Assembly: GCF_003363015.1 (NCBI RefSeq)
Contig: NZ_QRAP01000002.1
Coordinates: 62,001-126,000 of the forward strand
DNA length: 64,000 nucleotides
Source of the DNA: Enterobacillus tribolii
GTDB taxonomy: Bacteria > Pseudomonadota > Gammaproteobacteria > Enterobacterales > Enterobacteriaceae
Reading direction: 5' to 3'
Numbering within the stretch: position 1 is the first letter of the stretch; each line of letters starts with the position of its first letter. A model generated the notes under the pieces. It saw only the letters and a program-made list of their open reading frames with translations. It made no database searches and was not told the origin of the DNA. A program made the position numbers and the translations under genes. Shown in pieces: positions 19,139-29,184 of this stretch.

Positions 19139-22100
19139 TTACTGACTGCCCTGAACGTAGGGCCGGCGCATACTTCCCCGCGCCCGGTTCAGGGTGTCCA
19201 TGCTGACCTGGAACGGCGGGAACGGCAGCGTCAGGCCGTGTGAGCGGTATCCGGCCAGAATCAGCTGGTGGATTTCGTGGCGCAGCGGCATACGGTGAGA
19301 CATCTCGGAAGCATAAATACGCAGCTCGAAGATCTGTATGCCTTGCTGGATATCGACCAGATAGGCCTCCGGCGGCGGCGTATCCAGCACCAGGGAGCAG
19401 TTGTGTGCGGCATTGAGCAGCACCTCCGAGACTTCCTGGCTGTTGGCCTGCGCTTCAGCGGGAACCGTAAGCACCACGCGGGTAACGGCGTCGCTCAGGG
19501 ACCAGTTGATGAACTGCTCCGTGATGAATGCCTTGTTCGGCATGATGATTTCTTTGCGGTCCCAGTCGGAGATCGTGGTGGCGCGGGTATTGATCTTGGT
19601 GACGGTGCCGGTGAGATCGCGGATGGTCACGGTGTCGCCGATCCGGATCGGTTTTTCAAACAGGATCAGCAGGCCGGAAATAAAGTTGGCGAAGATCTCC
19701 TGCAGGCCGAAGCCGAGGCCGAAGGTCAGCGCGGCCACCAGCCACTGCAGCTTCGACCATTCGATCCCCAATAAAGAAAAGCCGACCAGCCCGCCCATGA
19801 TCATCAGAACGTATTTGGTCATGGTGGTGATGGCGTAACCGGTGCCCGGCGTCAGGCTCAGGTGTTGCAGCAGGCCCAGCTCCAGCAGGGCGGGCAGGTT
19901 CTTGACCAACTGTATGGTGACGATCAGCACCAGAATGGCGATCAGCAAGTCGCCCAGCGTGATGGGCTGGATGCTGTCCACGCCTTTCACGGTGGTGGTG
20001 ACTTCCCACAGATGAATGTTTTCCAGGAAAGAGAATGCGGAATGCAGTTCAGACCACAGCAGGATCATCGCAACCAGCGCGATCATGGTCATCATTGAGC
20101 GCACCAGCCGCAGCGACTGCGCGCTGATGGCGTCGAGATCGACCACCGGCTCTTCGATGCTGTCCTGACTTCCCTCATTGCTGCTCTGATGGGCGCTTTC
20201 TTCCTCGTTTTTGGTTCGCTTCTCCAGACGCTCCGCCCGGCGCTGTTTGGCGCGATCAAAGGCGATACGCCGGCGCTGAATCAGCATCCAGCGGCGCACG
20301 ATGTAATAGATGATAAGCAGGAAGAACCAGATCGCCACGGAGCTTTCCAGGCGCGCCAGCAGAATCTGCGCGGTGGAGAGGTAGCCGAATATCGCCATCA
20401 GGGCGGCCAGAATCGGCGCGCACAACAGCAGCCACCACAGGGCATGGTTAATGATGTTTTCGCCGCTGCCTTCTTTGTCGAGATAGAGCGGGATGCCGGC
20501 GCGTTTCAGGGTGATGGTCAGCAGGCTCAGCGCGATGCAGAGCATCAGGAAACAAACGCGTCCCAGCGTGCCGGCAAAGGCCCGGTCATCAAGGTTGTCG
20601 AAGGTGACCAGCGCCATCAGCAGAGGAACGATCAACCAGACGGACATTTGGTAATAGCGCATGGCGCGCTTAACCGGCGTTTCCCCCCAGCGGAAATGGA
20701 CGATGAACAGTCCGTTCGGCCGGGCGAACGCCGCGCCGATCATCAGGATCCACAGCACGGGCAGCGCGGCGGTTACGCCATCGCCGATGGCGACGGCAAC
20801 CGGGTACGGCCAGGCGCTGCGCAGTCCGTATCCGACCGCCGCCCACAGCACGGGCAATGGCAACGCCACCAGAATCGACCAGAGAACGGTACGTAACGTC
20901 AGGACAATATGGTCCTGGGTAACTTTTCCCACTTTACTGCTGGCGCGATCGAGAAACGCATTATAGTGGCGGCGGGAGTAAATGCTGAAGCCGACCAACA
21001 GCAGGGCGCCGAACAGCGGCGGCAGCGTTTCGCTGCCGCTCAGCATCATCAGGAAGGCGCGGCTGAGCTGCGACAGCGTATCCAGCGACAGCAGCCGTTG
21101 CAGGTTTTGCAGAAACTGCAACGGGAAGGAGAGGTTTATCGGGTCTACGTCCGCCGCCCAAAATAGGTAACGGTGAGTCGCCTCTTTGATCTCGTTCAGG
21201 GCATCGCTCAACTGGGTGTTCGCGACTTTCAGTTTGGTCAGTTCGAGGATCAAGCTGTCACAGCCGGAGAGCAGGGAGTTGATCAACTCCCGCTGCGTTT
21301 TCAGCAGCGGCGTCAGGATGCGCTGTTGTTCCGCGGTCAGCGGTTCGCCAAGCTCCTGACGAAAGCTGTCGACCGGCTGCATTTTGTCGAGCAGGTTTTC
21401 AAAATGCAGGCGCTGAACCCGGACTTTAGCGATGTCGTTGTCCAACTGCTGCGGTTTCGGAATATCCGGCAGCCGGGAAACCTGCGCCCGCAGGGTTTCG
21501 CCGAGCACGGCAGAAACGCCGAGCCACTGAGCCTGTTCGCGCAGGGTGCTGAGCGCCTGACGCACCTGCAACGTTTGTGAAGCTGCCGTGCGTTGCTGGG
21601 TTGCCAGCTCGTCCATGCGCAGAGCCTGTTGGTTCAGGGCAATGGAGAGCTCCCGGTTAATTTTGAGCTGTTCGGCGACGGAGGCGGGCAAATCCCCGCT
21701 TTGTTCCGCCAGCAACTGGGTGCTCTCCAGCGCCTGTTCCGCCTCGCGCTGACGCTGGGTATTCAGCGTATTGCGCAGGGCCTGTAGCTGCGCATCCAGC
21801 CGCTCATGACGTTTACGCAGCACTTCGGCCTGCAGGCGCGACAGTTCCTGACGGTTGTTGGCAGAGAGCTGTTCCAGCTCCAGCTCATCGACCAACGCCT
21901 TGCGGGCGACGACCTCTGCCTGAATTTGATACGTTTGCGCCTGCCCGAGCGCGGTGGAGGTGGCGGTATGGCCCTGCTGACGGCGCTCCGCTTCGGTCAG
22001 TTCCTTGCGTGCCGTGGTCTGTTTCTGCGGCAATTGGCTTAAGGAGTCGCTGATATCCCGTAAACGGTCCTGTTCCTGCTGTAACTGACGTGATACTTCA

Positions 22101-22462
22101 AGCAGGCGGCTGCTGAGCTGCAAAACCTGTTGCTCTGCGTCGCTGGCGGACAGCTCGGTATTGGTTGGGGCGGGCGTACTTTCCTCGTTGAGCTGCTGGC
22201 GCAGTTCGTTGGTCAGTTTGGGAAAGTCGCTGATGGCTTTTTGGTATTGATTGGCGCGCTGGGCTGACTCCTTGCTTTCGTTCAGCCAGTTCAGCGCGCT
22301 TTGCAGGGATTCGACGATCTCCGCCTGATTAGCCGCGGTTTTGTTTGCTTCCGCCTGCTGCAGCTCCTGCGTGATCTGCTTTTCATTGAGGGCGGAAAAA
22401 GCAATGCCCGGAAGGGATAACAATAGCAACCCGGTTATCAGCCAGGAGGTAATCAGGCGCAT
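19139..22462 (-). CDS. mscM: Miniconductance mechanosensitive channel MscM (YjeP)
   Basis: Large MscS-family channel of the inner membrane that protects against hypo-osmotic shock. From the ATG at 22462 (AAGGAA upstream) it is 1107 residues, identical in length to E. coli MscM. A signal peptide is followed by a long periplasmic coiled-coil region (about 25-460, rich in Gln/Leu/Glu), then about eleven membrane segments. The MscS core (GLGFGLQEIFANFISGLLILFEKPIRIGD) is followed by a cytoplasmic beta/alpha domain. It follows psd by 54 bases on the same strand and probably forms the psd-mscM operon known in E. coli. Confidence 0.96.
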   Translation of the reverse strand: MRLITSWLITGLLLLSLPGIAFSALNEKQITQELQQAEANKTAANQAEIVESLQSALNWLNESKESAQRANQYQKAISDFPKLTNELRQQLNEESTPAPTNTELSASDAEQQVLQLSSRLLEVSRQLQQEQDRLRDISDSLSQLPQKQTTARKELTEAERRQQGHTATSTALGQAQTYQIQAEVVARKALVDELELEQLSANNRQELSRLQAEVLRKRHERLDAQLQALRNTLNTQRQREAEQALESTQLLAEQSGDLPASVAEQLKINRELSIALNQQALRMDELATQQRTAASQTLQVRQALSTLREQAQWLGVSAVLGETLRAQVSRLPDIPKPQQLDNDIAKVRVQRLHFENLLDKMQPVDSFRQELGEPLTAEQQRILTPLLKTQRELINSLLSGCDSLILELTKLKVANTQLSDALNEIKEATHRYLFWAADVDPINLSFPLQFLQNLQRLLSLDTLSQLSRAFLMMLSGSETLPPLFGALLLVGFSIYSRRHYNAFLDRASSKVGKVTQDHIVLTLRTVLWSILVALPLPVLWAAVGYGLRSAWPYPVAVAIGDGVTAALPVLWILMIGAAFARPNGLFIVHFRWGETPVKRAMRYYQMSVWLIVPLLMALVTFDNLDDRAFAGTLGRVCFLMLCIALSLLTITLKRAGIPLYLDKEGSGENIINHALWWLLLCAPILAALMAIFGYLSTAQILLARLESSVAIWFFLLIIYYIVRRWMLIQRRRIAFDRAKQRRAERLEKRTKNEEESAHQSSNEGSQDSIEEPVVDLDAISAQSLRLVRSMMTMIALVAMILLWSELHSAFSFLENIHLWEVTTTVKGVDSIQPITLGDLLIAILVLIVTIQLVKNLPALLELGLLQHLSLTPGTGYAITTMTKYVLMIMGGLVGFSLLGIEWSKLQWLVAALTFGLGFGLQEIFANFISGLLILFEKPIRIGDTVTIRDLTGTVTKINTRATTISDWDRKEIIMPNKAFITEQFINWSLSDAVTRVVLTVPAEAQANSQEVSEVLLNAAHNCSLVLDTPPPEAYLVDIQQGIQIFELRIYASEMSHRMPLRHEIHQLILAGYRSHGLTLPFPPFQVSMDTLNRARGSMRRPYVQGSQ

Positions 22463-22516
22463 GAGGTATTCCTTCACTGCATTGATACATCAACCGGCCG
22501 TTTTCCGGCCGATCGC

Positions 22517-23398
22517 TTATTCGCCGTCTTGAACGCCGCGCTTCCGGCGGGCAAAAAGCGCGCCCATCCGGGTGACGGTTCCCCCGGTCAACGCGCTATT
22601 CAGTTCAACGCGCTCCGGCGCGAACAGGTTAATCACGGTGGAGCCGAGCTTGAAGCGTCCCATTTCTTCGCCCTTTTTCAGGATAACCGCGTTTTCGCCT
22701 TCCTGCGGGTAGGTCCAGCGGCGGATGATGCCTTCACGCGTCGGGTTAATCGTGCCGCTCCAGACGGTTTCGATGCTGCCGACGATGGTTGCGCCTACCA
22801 GAATCTGGGCCACAGGGCCGAATTCGGTATCAAAGATGCAGATCAGGCGCTCGTTGCGGGCGAACAGATTAGGGACGTTACGGGCGGTCAGGGGATTCAC
22901 CGAGAACAGATCGCCGGGAACGTAGATCATTTCCCGCAGACGACCGTCACAGGGCATATGTACCCGGTGGTAGTCGCGCGGAGAAAGGTACGTGGTTGCA
23001 AACAGGCCGTCGGCAAATTCCGCCGCCAGCAGATAGTTGCCGGCCAGCAAAGCCTCAAGGGAGAAATTGTGGCCTTTAGCCTGTAATAAATTGCCCTGCT
23101 CAATCTTGCCGAGCTGGCTGATGGCGCCGTCGGCGGGCAGAGCCAGCTCGTCAGCGCCCTCAACGACGGGGCGGGCGCCGTCGCGCAGCGGGCGCACGAA
23201 AAATTCGTTAAAAGTGGGGTAGTGGCTGACGTCGGGATGACGTGCTTCCTGCATATCGACTTTGTAAAAACCGACGAACGCTTTGATGACCGTTTTAGTC
23301 AGCCATCCCGCCTGTTTGTTTGCGCCCCAGCCTGCCAGCCGGGTCAGGCCTTGTTTCGGGAGTAAATACTGAAGTCTGATCTTGATGCTGTCCAGCAC
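22517..23398 (-). CDS. psd: Phosphatidylserine decarboxylase proenzyme
   Basis: Inner-membrane enzyme that makes phosphatidylethanolamine from phosphatidylserine. The 293-residue proenzyme cleaves itself inside LGST (residues 251-254): Ser253 becomes the pyruvoyl group of the small alpha chain. The motif and the [11 protein letters not shown] segment are intact. It lies upstream of mscM and is separated from rsgA by 108 bases. Confidence 0.97.
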   Translation of the reverse strand: MLDSIKIRLQYLLPKQGLTRLAGWGANKQAGWLTKTVIKAFVGFYKVDMQEARHPDVSHYPTFNEFFVRPLRDGARPVVEGADELALPADGAISQLGKIEQGNLLQAKGHNFSLEALLAGNYLLAAEFADGLFATTYLSPRDYHRVHMPCDGRLREMIYVPGDLFSVNPLTARNVPNLFARNERLICIFDTEFGPVAQILVGATIVGSIETVWSGTINPTREGIIRRWTYPQEGENAVILKKGEEMGRFKLGSTVINLFAPERVELNSALTGGTVTRMGALFARRKRGVQDGE

Positions 23399-23506
23399 GT
23401 TAACCTCTTGATTGTGTCATTAAAAGCGTATCCGGCCTGCTTTTTAACACGTCGCAGGGGGTTTTTCCATCGCCGGAACGGCACTTCCGGCAACCTTTAC
23501 GTCATC

Positions 23507-24547
23507 TTAATCGGAAGAGGAAAAGTTTTTACGCGTTTTGACCTGCGCCATACTTTCCAGAATCCGGTGATAGTTTTCAAAACGTTCTTCGGCGATTTCT
23601 CCGTGTTCCACCGCGGCGCGAATGGCGCAGCCCGGATCGGTGTCGTGTTTGCAGTCACGGAATTTGCACCCGCCGAGGTAATCGCGGAACTCGATGAAGC
23701 CGCGGGTCACCTGTTCCGGGTCGAGGTGCCACAGGCCGAATTCCCGTACGCCGGGCGAGTCAATGACATCGCCGCCGGAGGGGAAGTGGTACAGGCGGGC
23801 GGCGGTGGTGGTGTGCTGCCCGAGCCCTGAGTTGTCGGACACCGCGCCTACGTCGATACCGTCTTCTTCCGCGGGCAGCAATGCGTTCAGCAGGCTGGAT
23901 TTACCCACGCCCGACTGCCCGGCAAAAATGCTGATTCGTCCGGCCAGCTCTGCTTCCAGCTCGGCGATCCCTTCGCCGGTGTAGCGGGAAACCATCAGAA
24001 CGCGGTAGCCGATATGGCGGTAGATATCCATGGCGGACTGCGCGAACGCGCGGCCTTCATCGTCCAGCAGATCCACCTTGTTCAGTACCAGCAGCGGCTC
24101 GATCTCCAGGGTTTCGCACGCCACCAGATAACGATCGATCATGTTGAGCGAAAGTTCGGGCAAAATAGCGGAAACCACGATGACCTGGTCGATATTGGCG
24201 GCAATAGGCTTCACGCCGTCGTAATAGTCCGGGCGGGAAAGCACCGACGTGCGTTCATGCACCGCTTCAACAATGCCTTTAACGCCCTCCTGCGCGCCAG
24301 CGCGCCATACCACGCGGTCACCGGTGACCAGGGAGGGAACGGTGCGGCGGATATTGCAGCGATACTGCCGGCCGTCGCTGGCCTCGACATCCGCATGTTT
24401 GCCAAAGCGGCTGACGACGATGCCATCCTGCGCTTCGCCGAACAACGAATCATCAGGCTCCCCTTTTGGTTCCGCCCGGTTAAGACGGCGCTGATGGTTG
24501 GCCTGTACTCTGCGTTGTTGCCCCTTAGACAGCTTTTGTTTACTCAC
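23507..24547 (-). CDS. rsgA: Ribosome small-subunit biogenesis GTPase RsgA
   Basis: Circularly permuted GTPase that checks late 30S maturation. The 346-residue protein has an OB-fold (about 35-100), the permuted G-motifs NKVDLLD (G4) before [12 protein letters not shown] (G1) and DSPGVREFG (G3), and a C-terminal zinc knuckle with [14 protein letters not shown]. It is divergent from orn with about 100 bases between them, as in E. coli. Confidence 0.97.
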   Translation of the reverse strand: MSKQKLSKGQQRRVQANHQRRLNRAEPKGEPDDSLFGEAQDGIVVSRFGKHADVEASDGRQYRCNIRRTVPSLVTGDRVVWRAGAQEGVKGIVEAVHERTSVLSRPDYYDGVKPIAANIDQVIVVSAILPELSLNMIDRYLVACETLEIEPLLVLNKVDLLDDEGRAFAQSAMDIYRHIGYRVLMVSRYTGEGIAELEAELAGRISIFAGQSGVGKSSLLNALLPAEEDGIDVGAVSDNSGLGQHTTTAARLYHFPSGGDVIDSPGVREFGLWHLDPEQVTRGFIEFRDYLGGCKFRDCKHDTDPGCAIRAAVEHGEIAEERFENYHRILESMAQVKTRKNFSSSD

Positions 24548-24644
24548 TCAGCCTCGCTTTGCTTGAACTACCGGCATTTATCGCCCGTTACGGCTAAAAA
24601 GAATATCATACACGGGAACTGATGTAGTGGAGAGTGGGGGTGTA

Positions 24645-25190
24645 ATGAGTACGAATGAGAGCAATTTGATCTGGATCGATCTGGAAATGACCGGATTGGA
24701 TCCAGAACGGGATCGGATTATTGAGATCGCCACGCTGGTGACCGATGCGAACCTGAATATTCTGGCTGAAGGTCCGGTGCTGGCCGTGCATCAGAGCGAC
24801 GAACAACTGGCGCTGATGGATGAGTGGAACGTGCGCACCCATACCGGCAGCGGCCTGGTACAGCGGGTGAAAGAGAGCCGGGACGACGATGCGTCGGCGG
24901 AGCAAAAAACGCTGGCGTTTTTGCGTCAGTGGGTGCCGGCCGGCCGTTCGCCGATCTGCGGCAACAGTGTGGGGCAGGATCGCCGTTTCCTGTTTCGCTA
25001 TATGCCGGAACTCGAAACCTATTTTCACTACCGCTATCTGGACGTGAGTACGCTGAAAGAGCTGGCGCGGCGCTGGAAGCCTGAGATTCTTGATGGTTTT
25101 CAAAAGCGTAATACCCATCAGGCGCTGGATGACATACGTGAGTCGGTGGCGGAGCTGGCTTACTACCGGGAACACTTTATCAAGCTGTGA
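24645..25190 (+). CDS. orn: Oligoribonuclease
   Basis: DEDDh 3'-5' exonuclease that degrades 2-5 nt RNAs, including pGpG from c-di-GMP turnover. At 181 residues it shows the ExoI motif DLEMTGLD and ends with HQALDDI. The ATG at 24645 behind GGGGGTG gives [17 protein letters not shown], matching E. coli; an upstream in-frame start is less likely. Confidence 0.97.
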   Translation: MSTNESNLIWIDLEMTGLDPERDRIIEIATLVTDANLNILAEGPVLAVHQSDEQLALMDEWNVRTHTGSGLVQRVKESRDDDASAEQKTLAFLRQWVPAGRSPICGNSVGQDRRFLFRYMPELETYFHYRYLDVSTLKELARRWKPEILDGFQKRNTHQALDDIRESVAELAYYREHFIKL

Positions 25191-25294
25191 TGCCCGGCCT
25201 GCGCGATGTTTGAACGATGGTTGCCGATAATTTATCCGTCATGGCGTTTTTATCGGCAATCGAACGCGTTAGCAGGTTTTTTCCGGGGAGGGGC

Positions 25295-25322
25295 TTGCAG
25301 CGCACTGAAATTCTCGTATAAT
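25295..25322 (+). promoter_or_regulatory. Promoter of the tRNA-Gly array
   Basis: TTGCAG (25295-25300), a 16-base spacer and a perfect TATAAT (25317-25322) are followed by the GC-rich discriminator GCGCACCCC typical of stringently controlled stable-RNA promoters. Transcription would start about 55 bases before the first tRNA. Confidence 0.85.
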
Positions 25323-25384
25323 GCGCACCCCGTACCGATGCAGAATTGTGAGCGCAAAATGCCTGTCTGCAAGGTACGCAGTGT

Positions 25385-25460
<76 letters not shown>

Positions 25461-25506
25461 AATTTAGAAGGTCGTGTTACGGCCGGATAAAAAAAGCAGT
25501 GCCATT

Positions 25507-25582
<76 letters not shown>

Positions 25583-25633
25583 AAATTCAAAACGCCGTTA
25601 TCGTTATGGTGTCGGTGCCAGAAGCATCACTCA

Positions 25634-25709
<76 letters not shown>

Positions 25710-26036
25710 ATTTTCTCATCATGTCAATTCGTTAAATTATCCGTCATCCGGATAAGCGCTTTCTTCCTCTTTTCCCAAGAGGAGCCGAAAATTCCATGAA
25801 CAGAGTTATCCACAGACAGTGGCGTGATGACGTGTTCCCCGGGAAATGTGATCCAGGGAAAGAGAATTATGTAACTGGCTAATAAGTAAGGGATTATTTT
25901 TAGGCCCGAAATGCTATCTGGATCACTTGCCCTTTCTCTGCGTTTTGAATAACAAAGCAATTCTATTTTTATGCACAGGCAAAGGCGTGCAGAATTTCAC
26001 ACTATAAACGCAGCTATATGCGGAGTGTTATGCATC
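25710..26036. promoter_or_regulatory. datA: datA-like DnaA-binding region between tRNA-Gly and queG
   Basis: This 318-base non-coding gap (just entering the queG stop) holds two DnaA boxes that match TTATNCACA exactly: TTATCCACA at 25806-25814 and TTATGCACA at 25969-25977, both on the plus strand. Weaker 7-of-9 boxes occur at 25737-25745 (TTATCCGTC), at 25747-25755 (complement TTATCCGGA) and at 26028-26036 (TTATGCATC). In E. coli the datA locus, which binds DnaA and IHF and promotes hydrolysis of DnaA-ATP, lies at this same place between glyVXY and queG. I could not identify a convincing IHF site by eye. Confidence 0.7.
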
Positions 26037-27167
26037 GCGGGGAAGCCCTTTTTCAACGGCCCGGACCAGCCGGTTTTGCTGGCTGTTGAGCACTTCAATA
26101 CCCTGAGCTGCGCGTTTTATTTTCTGTTGTTCCATCGCCCATATAATGTGCTCATCCAGCATAGCCGATATTCCTAATCTTGCCCGTAATGCGACAAAAA
26201 TTTGCTCTTCGTAAGGAGCATTACCCAGCGCTACGCTGATATTACGCAGCCAGCGTGCATAGCCGATACGCCGGATGGCCGAGCCTTCCGTTACTTTCAG
26301 AAATGTTGCTTCATCCCAGGCAAACAACGTCAGCAATTCCGGGGTATGAAGCTGCCGGCGGGGGCTGAAATCTTCTTCGTCGGTCAGTTGGGAAAAACGG
26401 TTCCAGGGGCAAATCATCTGGCAGTCGTCACAGCCATAAATACGATTGCCCATCAGAGGGCGGAATTCTTCCGGGATCGCGCCGTCCAGTTCGATGGTTA
26501 AGTAAGAAATGCAACGGCGTGCGTCGACCACATAGGGTTCGACGATAGCGCCGGTCGGGCAGGTCGTCATGCAGGCTACGCAGCGGCCGCATTGTTCCCC
26601 CTGCGGGGAGTCCACCGGCAAAGGTAAATCGATCAACAGCTCGCCAAGAAAGAACCAGGAGCCTGCGTCGCGGTTGAGCAGCAGTGAGTGTTTACCCACC
26701 CAGCCAAGACCGGCTTTAGCGGCCAGCGGTCTCTCCAGCAGCGGTGCGGAATCCACGAAAGGGCGGAAATTGGTGTCAGTGCAATGTTCCTGAATCATCT
26801 CACCCAGTTTTTTCAGACGATTGCGCAGCAGCTTATGGTAGTCCCTCCCCAGGGCATAGCGGCTGATGTAGCCCAGGCGCGGATTTTTCAGCGTACTGGC
26901 GAAGGCGGCTTTGGCGGGCAGGTAATTCATCCGCACGCTGATCACCCGCAGCGTACCGGGCAGCAGTTCATGCGGACGGGCGCGCATCATACCGTGGCGC
27001 GCCATCCATGCCATTTCTCCATGGTATTGTTTATCCAGCCATTCCTGCAGGCGCGGCTCTTCTGCGCTAAGATCGGTATCGCAGATGCCGACCTGCTGAA
27101 AGCCTAGTGATTGCCCCCATTGCTTGATATGTTGGGCTAGCTGATTGAGATCCAGGGGGTAAGACAT
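26028..27167 (-). CDS. queG: Epoxyqueuosine reductase QueG
   Basis: Cobalamin- and iron-sulfur-dependent enzyme for the last step of queuosine synthesis on tRNA. The 379-residue protein (same length as in E. coli) carries two ferredoxin-like cluster motifs, CGRCVACMTTCPTGA and CDDCQMICPWN, and ends in a HEAT-like region. Its ATG overlaps the first ATG of nnr head-to-head by two bases, so the two genes share no intergenic DNA. It converges on the datA-like region. Confidence 0.96.
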   Translation of the reverse strand: MSYPLDLNQLAQHIKQWGQSLGFQQVGICDTDLSAEEPRLQEWLDKQYHGEMAWMARHGMMRARPHELLPGTLRVISVRMNYLPAKAAFASTLKNPRLGYISRYALGRDYHKLLRNRLKKLGEMIQEHCTDTNFRPFVDSAPLLERPLAAKAGLGWVGKHSLLLNRDAGSWFFLGELLIDLPLPVDSPQGEQCGRCVACMTTCPTGAIVEPYVVDARRCISYLTIELDGAIPEEFRPLMGNRIYGCDDCQMICPWNRFSQLTDEEDFSPRRQLHTPELLTLFAWDEATFLKVTEGSAIRRIGYARWLRNISVALGNAPYEEQIFVALRARLGISAMLDEHIIWAMEQQKIKRAAQGIEVLNSQQNRLVRAVEKGLPRDA

Positions 27168-28668
27168 GATGAGCCGGTATCCGAAAAGGGTCGTACCAAG
27201 TTTACCACACTCTGTTTATCCTGCGGACTGGATGAAAGAGGGTGAAGTTCGGGCCGCGGAGACGCTGGGCCTGACGCTCTATCATCTGATGGAACGCGCA
27301 GGCCGTGCGGCGTTTAACCGCTGCCGGCAATACTATCCTCTGGTGCGCCGCTGGCTGGTGCTGTGCGGGCATGGAAATAACGGCGGCGACGGCTACGTGG
27401 TCGCCCGCCTGGCGCGCGCCGCCGGGATTCACGTTACGCTGATGGCGGTGGATGCAGGAGCGCGTCCGTTGCCGCCGGAAGCATCCCAGGCCCGTGAAGC
27501 GTGGCTGCGCGCCGGGGGCGAAATTGCGGTCGCCGGGCCGGCGCTGCCGCAGGAGGCGGGGCTTATCATTGACGGCCTGCTTGGCATCGGGCTGAAATCC
27601 GCGCCGCGCGCGCCTTATGACACCCTGATTGAGGCGATAAACCGCCATCCGGCGCCGGTAATGGCGCTGGATATTCCCTCTGGCCTGGACGCGGACACCG
27701 GCTATGCTGCTGGTAGCGTCGTGCGGGCGACGCATACCCAGACGTTTATCGGCCTCAAGCCGGGGCATCTGACCGGGCAGGCGCGCGACTGGGTCGGATG
27801 CCTGCACTGCGATGCCCTAGGGCTGGAAACGTGGTTGGCCGGTGAGCCGGTGCCGATGTCCCGCTGGGACCGCAGCGATGTATCCCGCTGGCTGTCTGCG
27901 CGGCGCCCTTGTTCTCACAAAGGTGAAAATGGCCGTCTGCTGCTGATCGGCGGCGATCATGGTATGGCCGGCGCTATTCGTATGGCCGCCGAGGCATCGT
28001 TGCGCAGCGGGGCGGGTTTGGTGCGAGTGCTTACTCACAATGAACATATTGGTCCGCTGCTGACGGCGCGCCCGGAGCTGATGGCTCAGGAACTGACTGC
28101 GACGACGCTGCGGGCCTCGTTGGAATGGGCGGATGTTATCGTCATCGGCCCCGGATTGGGCCAGGATGTCTGGGGCCAGAAGGCGCTGGAACTGACGCGC
28201 CAATCCAATAAAATGGCGCTGTGGGACGCGGATGCGTTAAATTTATTGGCGCAGAAGCCGGATGTGCGGCAAAACCGTATACTGACGCCGCATCCGGGCG
28301 AGGCCGCGCGCCTGCTCAAAAGTTCTGTGGCGCAGGTTGAACGTGATCGCCCGGCCGCTGTCAGAGAGTTGCAGCGTCGTTACGGCGGCGTGGTGGTGCT
28401 TAAGGGCGCAGGAACGCTGATTGCCGGGGAGGACGGGATTTCCGTCGCTGACGTAGGCAACCCCGGCATGGGAAGCGGTGGGATGGGCGACGTACTCTCT
28501 GGTATTATCGGCGGTTTACTGGCGCAAAAACTCCCGGCCTATGGCGCGGCCTGCGCCGGCGTGGTGGTACACGGCGCCGCCGCGGATCGCGTGGCGGAAA
28601 AAAACGGGGAGCGGGGAATGATTGCGACGGACTTGCTGCCGGAGATTTCCCTGCTGGTTAATCCCTGA
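27166..28668 (+). CDS. nnr: Bifunctional NAD(P)HX epimerase/dehydratase
   Basis: Repairs hydrated NADH and NADPH. The 500-residue protein joins an N-terminal YjeF_N epimerase (about 15-220; GHGNNGGDGYV motif) to a C-terminal ADP-dependent ribokinase-like dehydratase (about 235-500; NPGMGSGGMGDVLSGIIGG motif). The start could be either of two adjacent ATGs (27166 or 27169), with GGGGGT upstream. It is first in the nnr-tsaE-amiB-mutL-miaA-hfq-hflXKC series, and its promoter must lie inside queG. Confidence 0.95.
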   Translation: MMSRYPKRVVPSLPHSVYPADWMKEGEVRAAETLGLTLYHLMERAGRAAFNRCRQYYPLVRRWLVLCGHGNNGGDGYVVARLARAAGIHVTLMAVDAGARPLPPEASQAREAWLRAGGEIAVAGPALPQEAGLIIDGLLGIGLKSAPRAPYDTLIEAINRHPAPVMALDIPSGLDADTGYAAGSVVRATHTQTFIGLKPGHLTGQARDWVGCLHCDALGLETWLAGEPVPMSRWDRSDVSRWLSARRPCSHKGENGRLLLIGGDHGMAGAIRMAAEASLRSGAGLVRVLTHNEHIGPLLTARPELMAQELTATTLRASLEWADVIVIGPGLGQDVWGQKALELTRQSNKMALWDADALNLLAQKPDVRQNRILTPHPGEAARLLKSSVAQVERDRPAAVRELQRRYGGVVVLKGAGTLIAGEDGISVADVGNPGMGSGGMGDVLSGIIGGLLAQKLPAYGAACAGVVVHGAAADRVAEKNGERGMIATDLLPEISLLVNP

Positions 28669-28707
28669 GACCGGTTGATAACAAGAACAGGTAATAAGCA
28701 TATTGCT

Positions 28708-29178
28708 ATGAAAGAAATCGTTTTACCTCTGGCGGATGAAGCGGCGACCGTTGCGCTGGGCGCTGCCCTGGCGAAGGCGTGTGAACGCGCTACCGTCATT
28801 CATCTTTCCGGCGAGTTGGGCGCGGGAAAAACCACCTTCAGCCGTGGCTTTCTTCAGGCCCGTGGTCATCAGGGCAACGTAAAAAGCCCGACCTATACGC
28901 TGGTTGAGCCCTATATGCTGGAGCCGATGCCGGTTTACCATTTCGATTTATATCGCCTGGCCGATCCGGAAGAGCTGGAATTTATGGGGATCCGGGACTA
29001 TTTTTCCGGCGATGCGCTGTGCCTGGTAGAATGGCCGGTACAGGGCGCGGGCGTGCTGCCCGATCCTGACGTTTCCCTGGCGCTCAGCTATCAGGGAACG
29101 GGCCGCCAGGCCGTGTTACGGGCGGAAAGCGCCTGGGGTGAGCAATTACTGACTGCGTTTAGCGCGGCACGGGGTTAA
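28708..29178 (+). CDS. tsaE: tRNA threonylcarbamoyladenosine synthesis ATPase TsaE
   Basis: ATPase of the TsaBDE complex that makes t6A37 in ANN-decoding tRNAs; essential in E. coli. From the ATG at 28708 it is 156 residues (E. coli 153). It has the Walker A motif [13 protein letters not shown] and the conserved [10 protein letters not shown] and YHFDLYRL segments. A longer in-frame start is not conserved in the family. It lies 39 bases after nnr and 6 before amiB. Confidence 0.95.
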   Translation: MKEIVLPLADEAATVALGAALAKACERATVIHLSGELGAGKTTFSRGFLQARGHQGNVKSPTYTLVEPYMLEPMPVYHFDLYRLADPEELEFMGIRDYFSGDALCLVEWPVQGAGVLPDPDVSLALSYQGTGRQAVLRAESAWGEQLLTAFSAARG

Positions 29179-29184
29179 CCACGG

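Noticed and set aside
25815..25968. Search for an IHF site between the two strong DnaA boxes
   Set aside because: No segment matched WATCARNNNNTTR well enough by eye; a matrix scan is needed.
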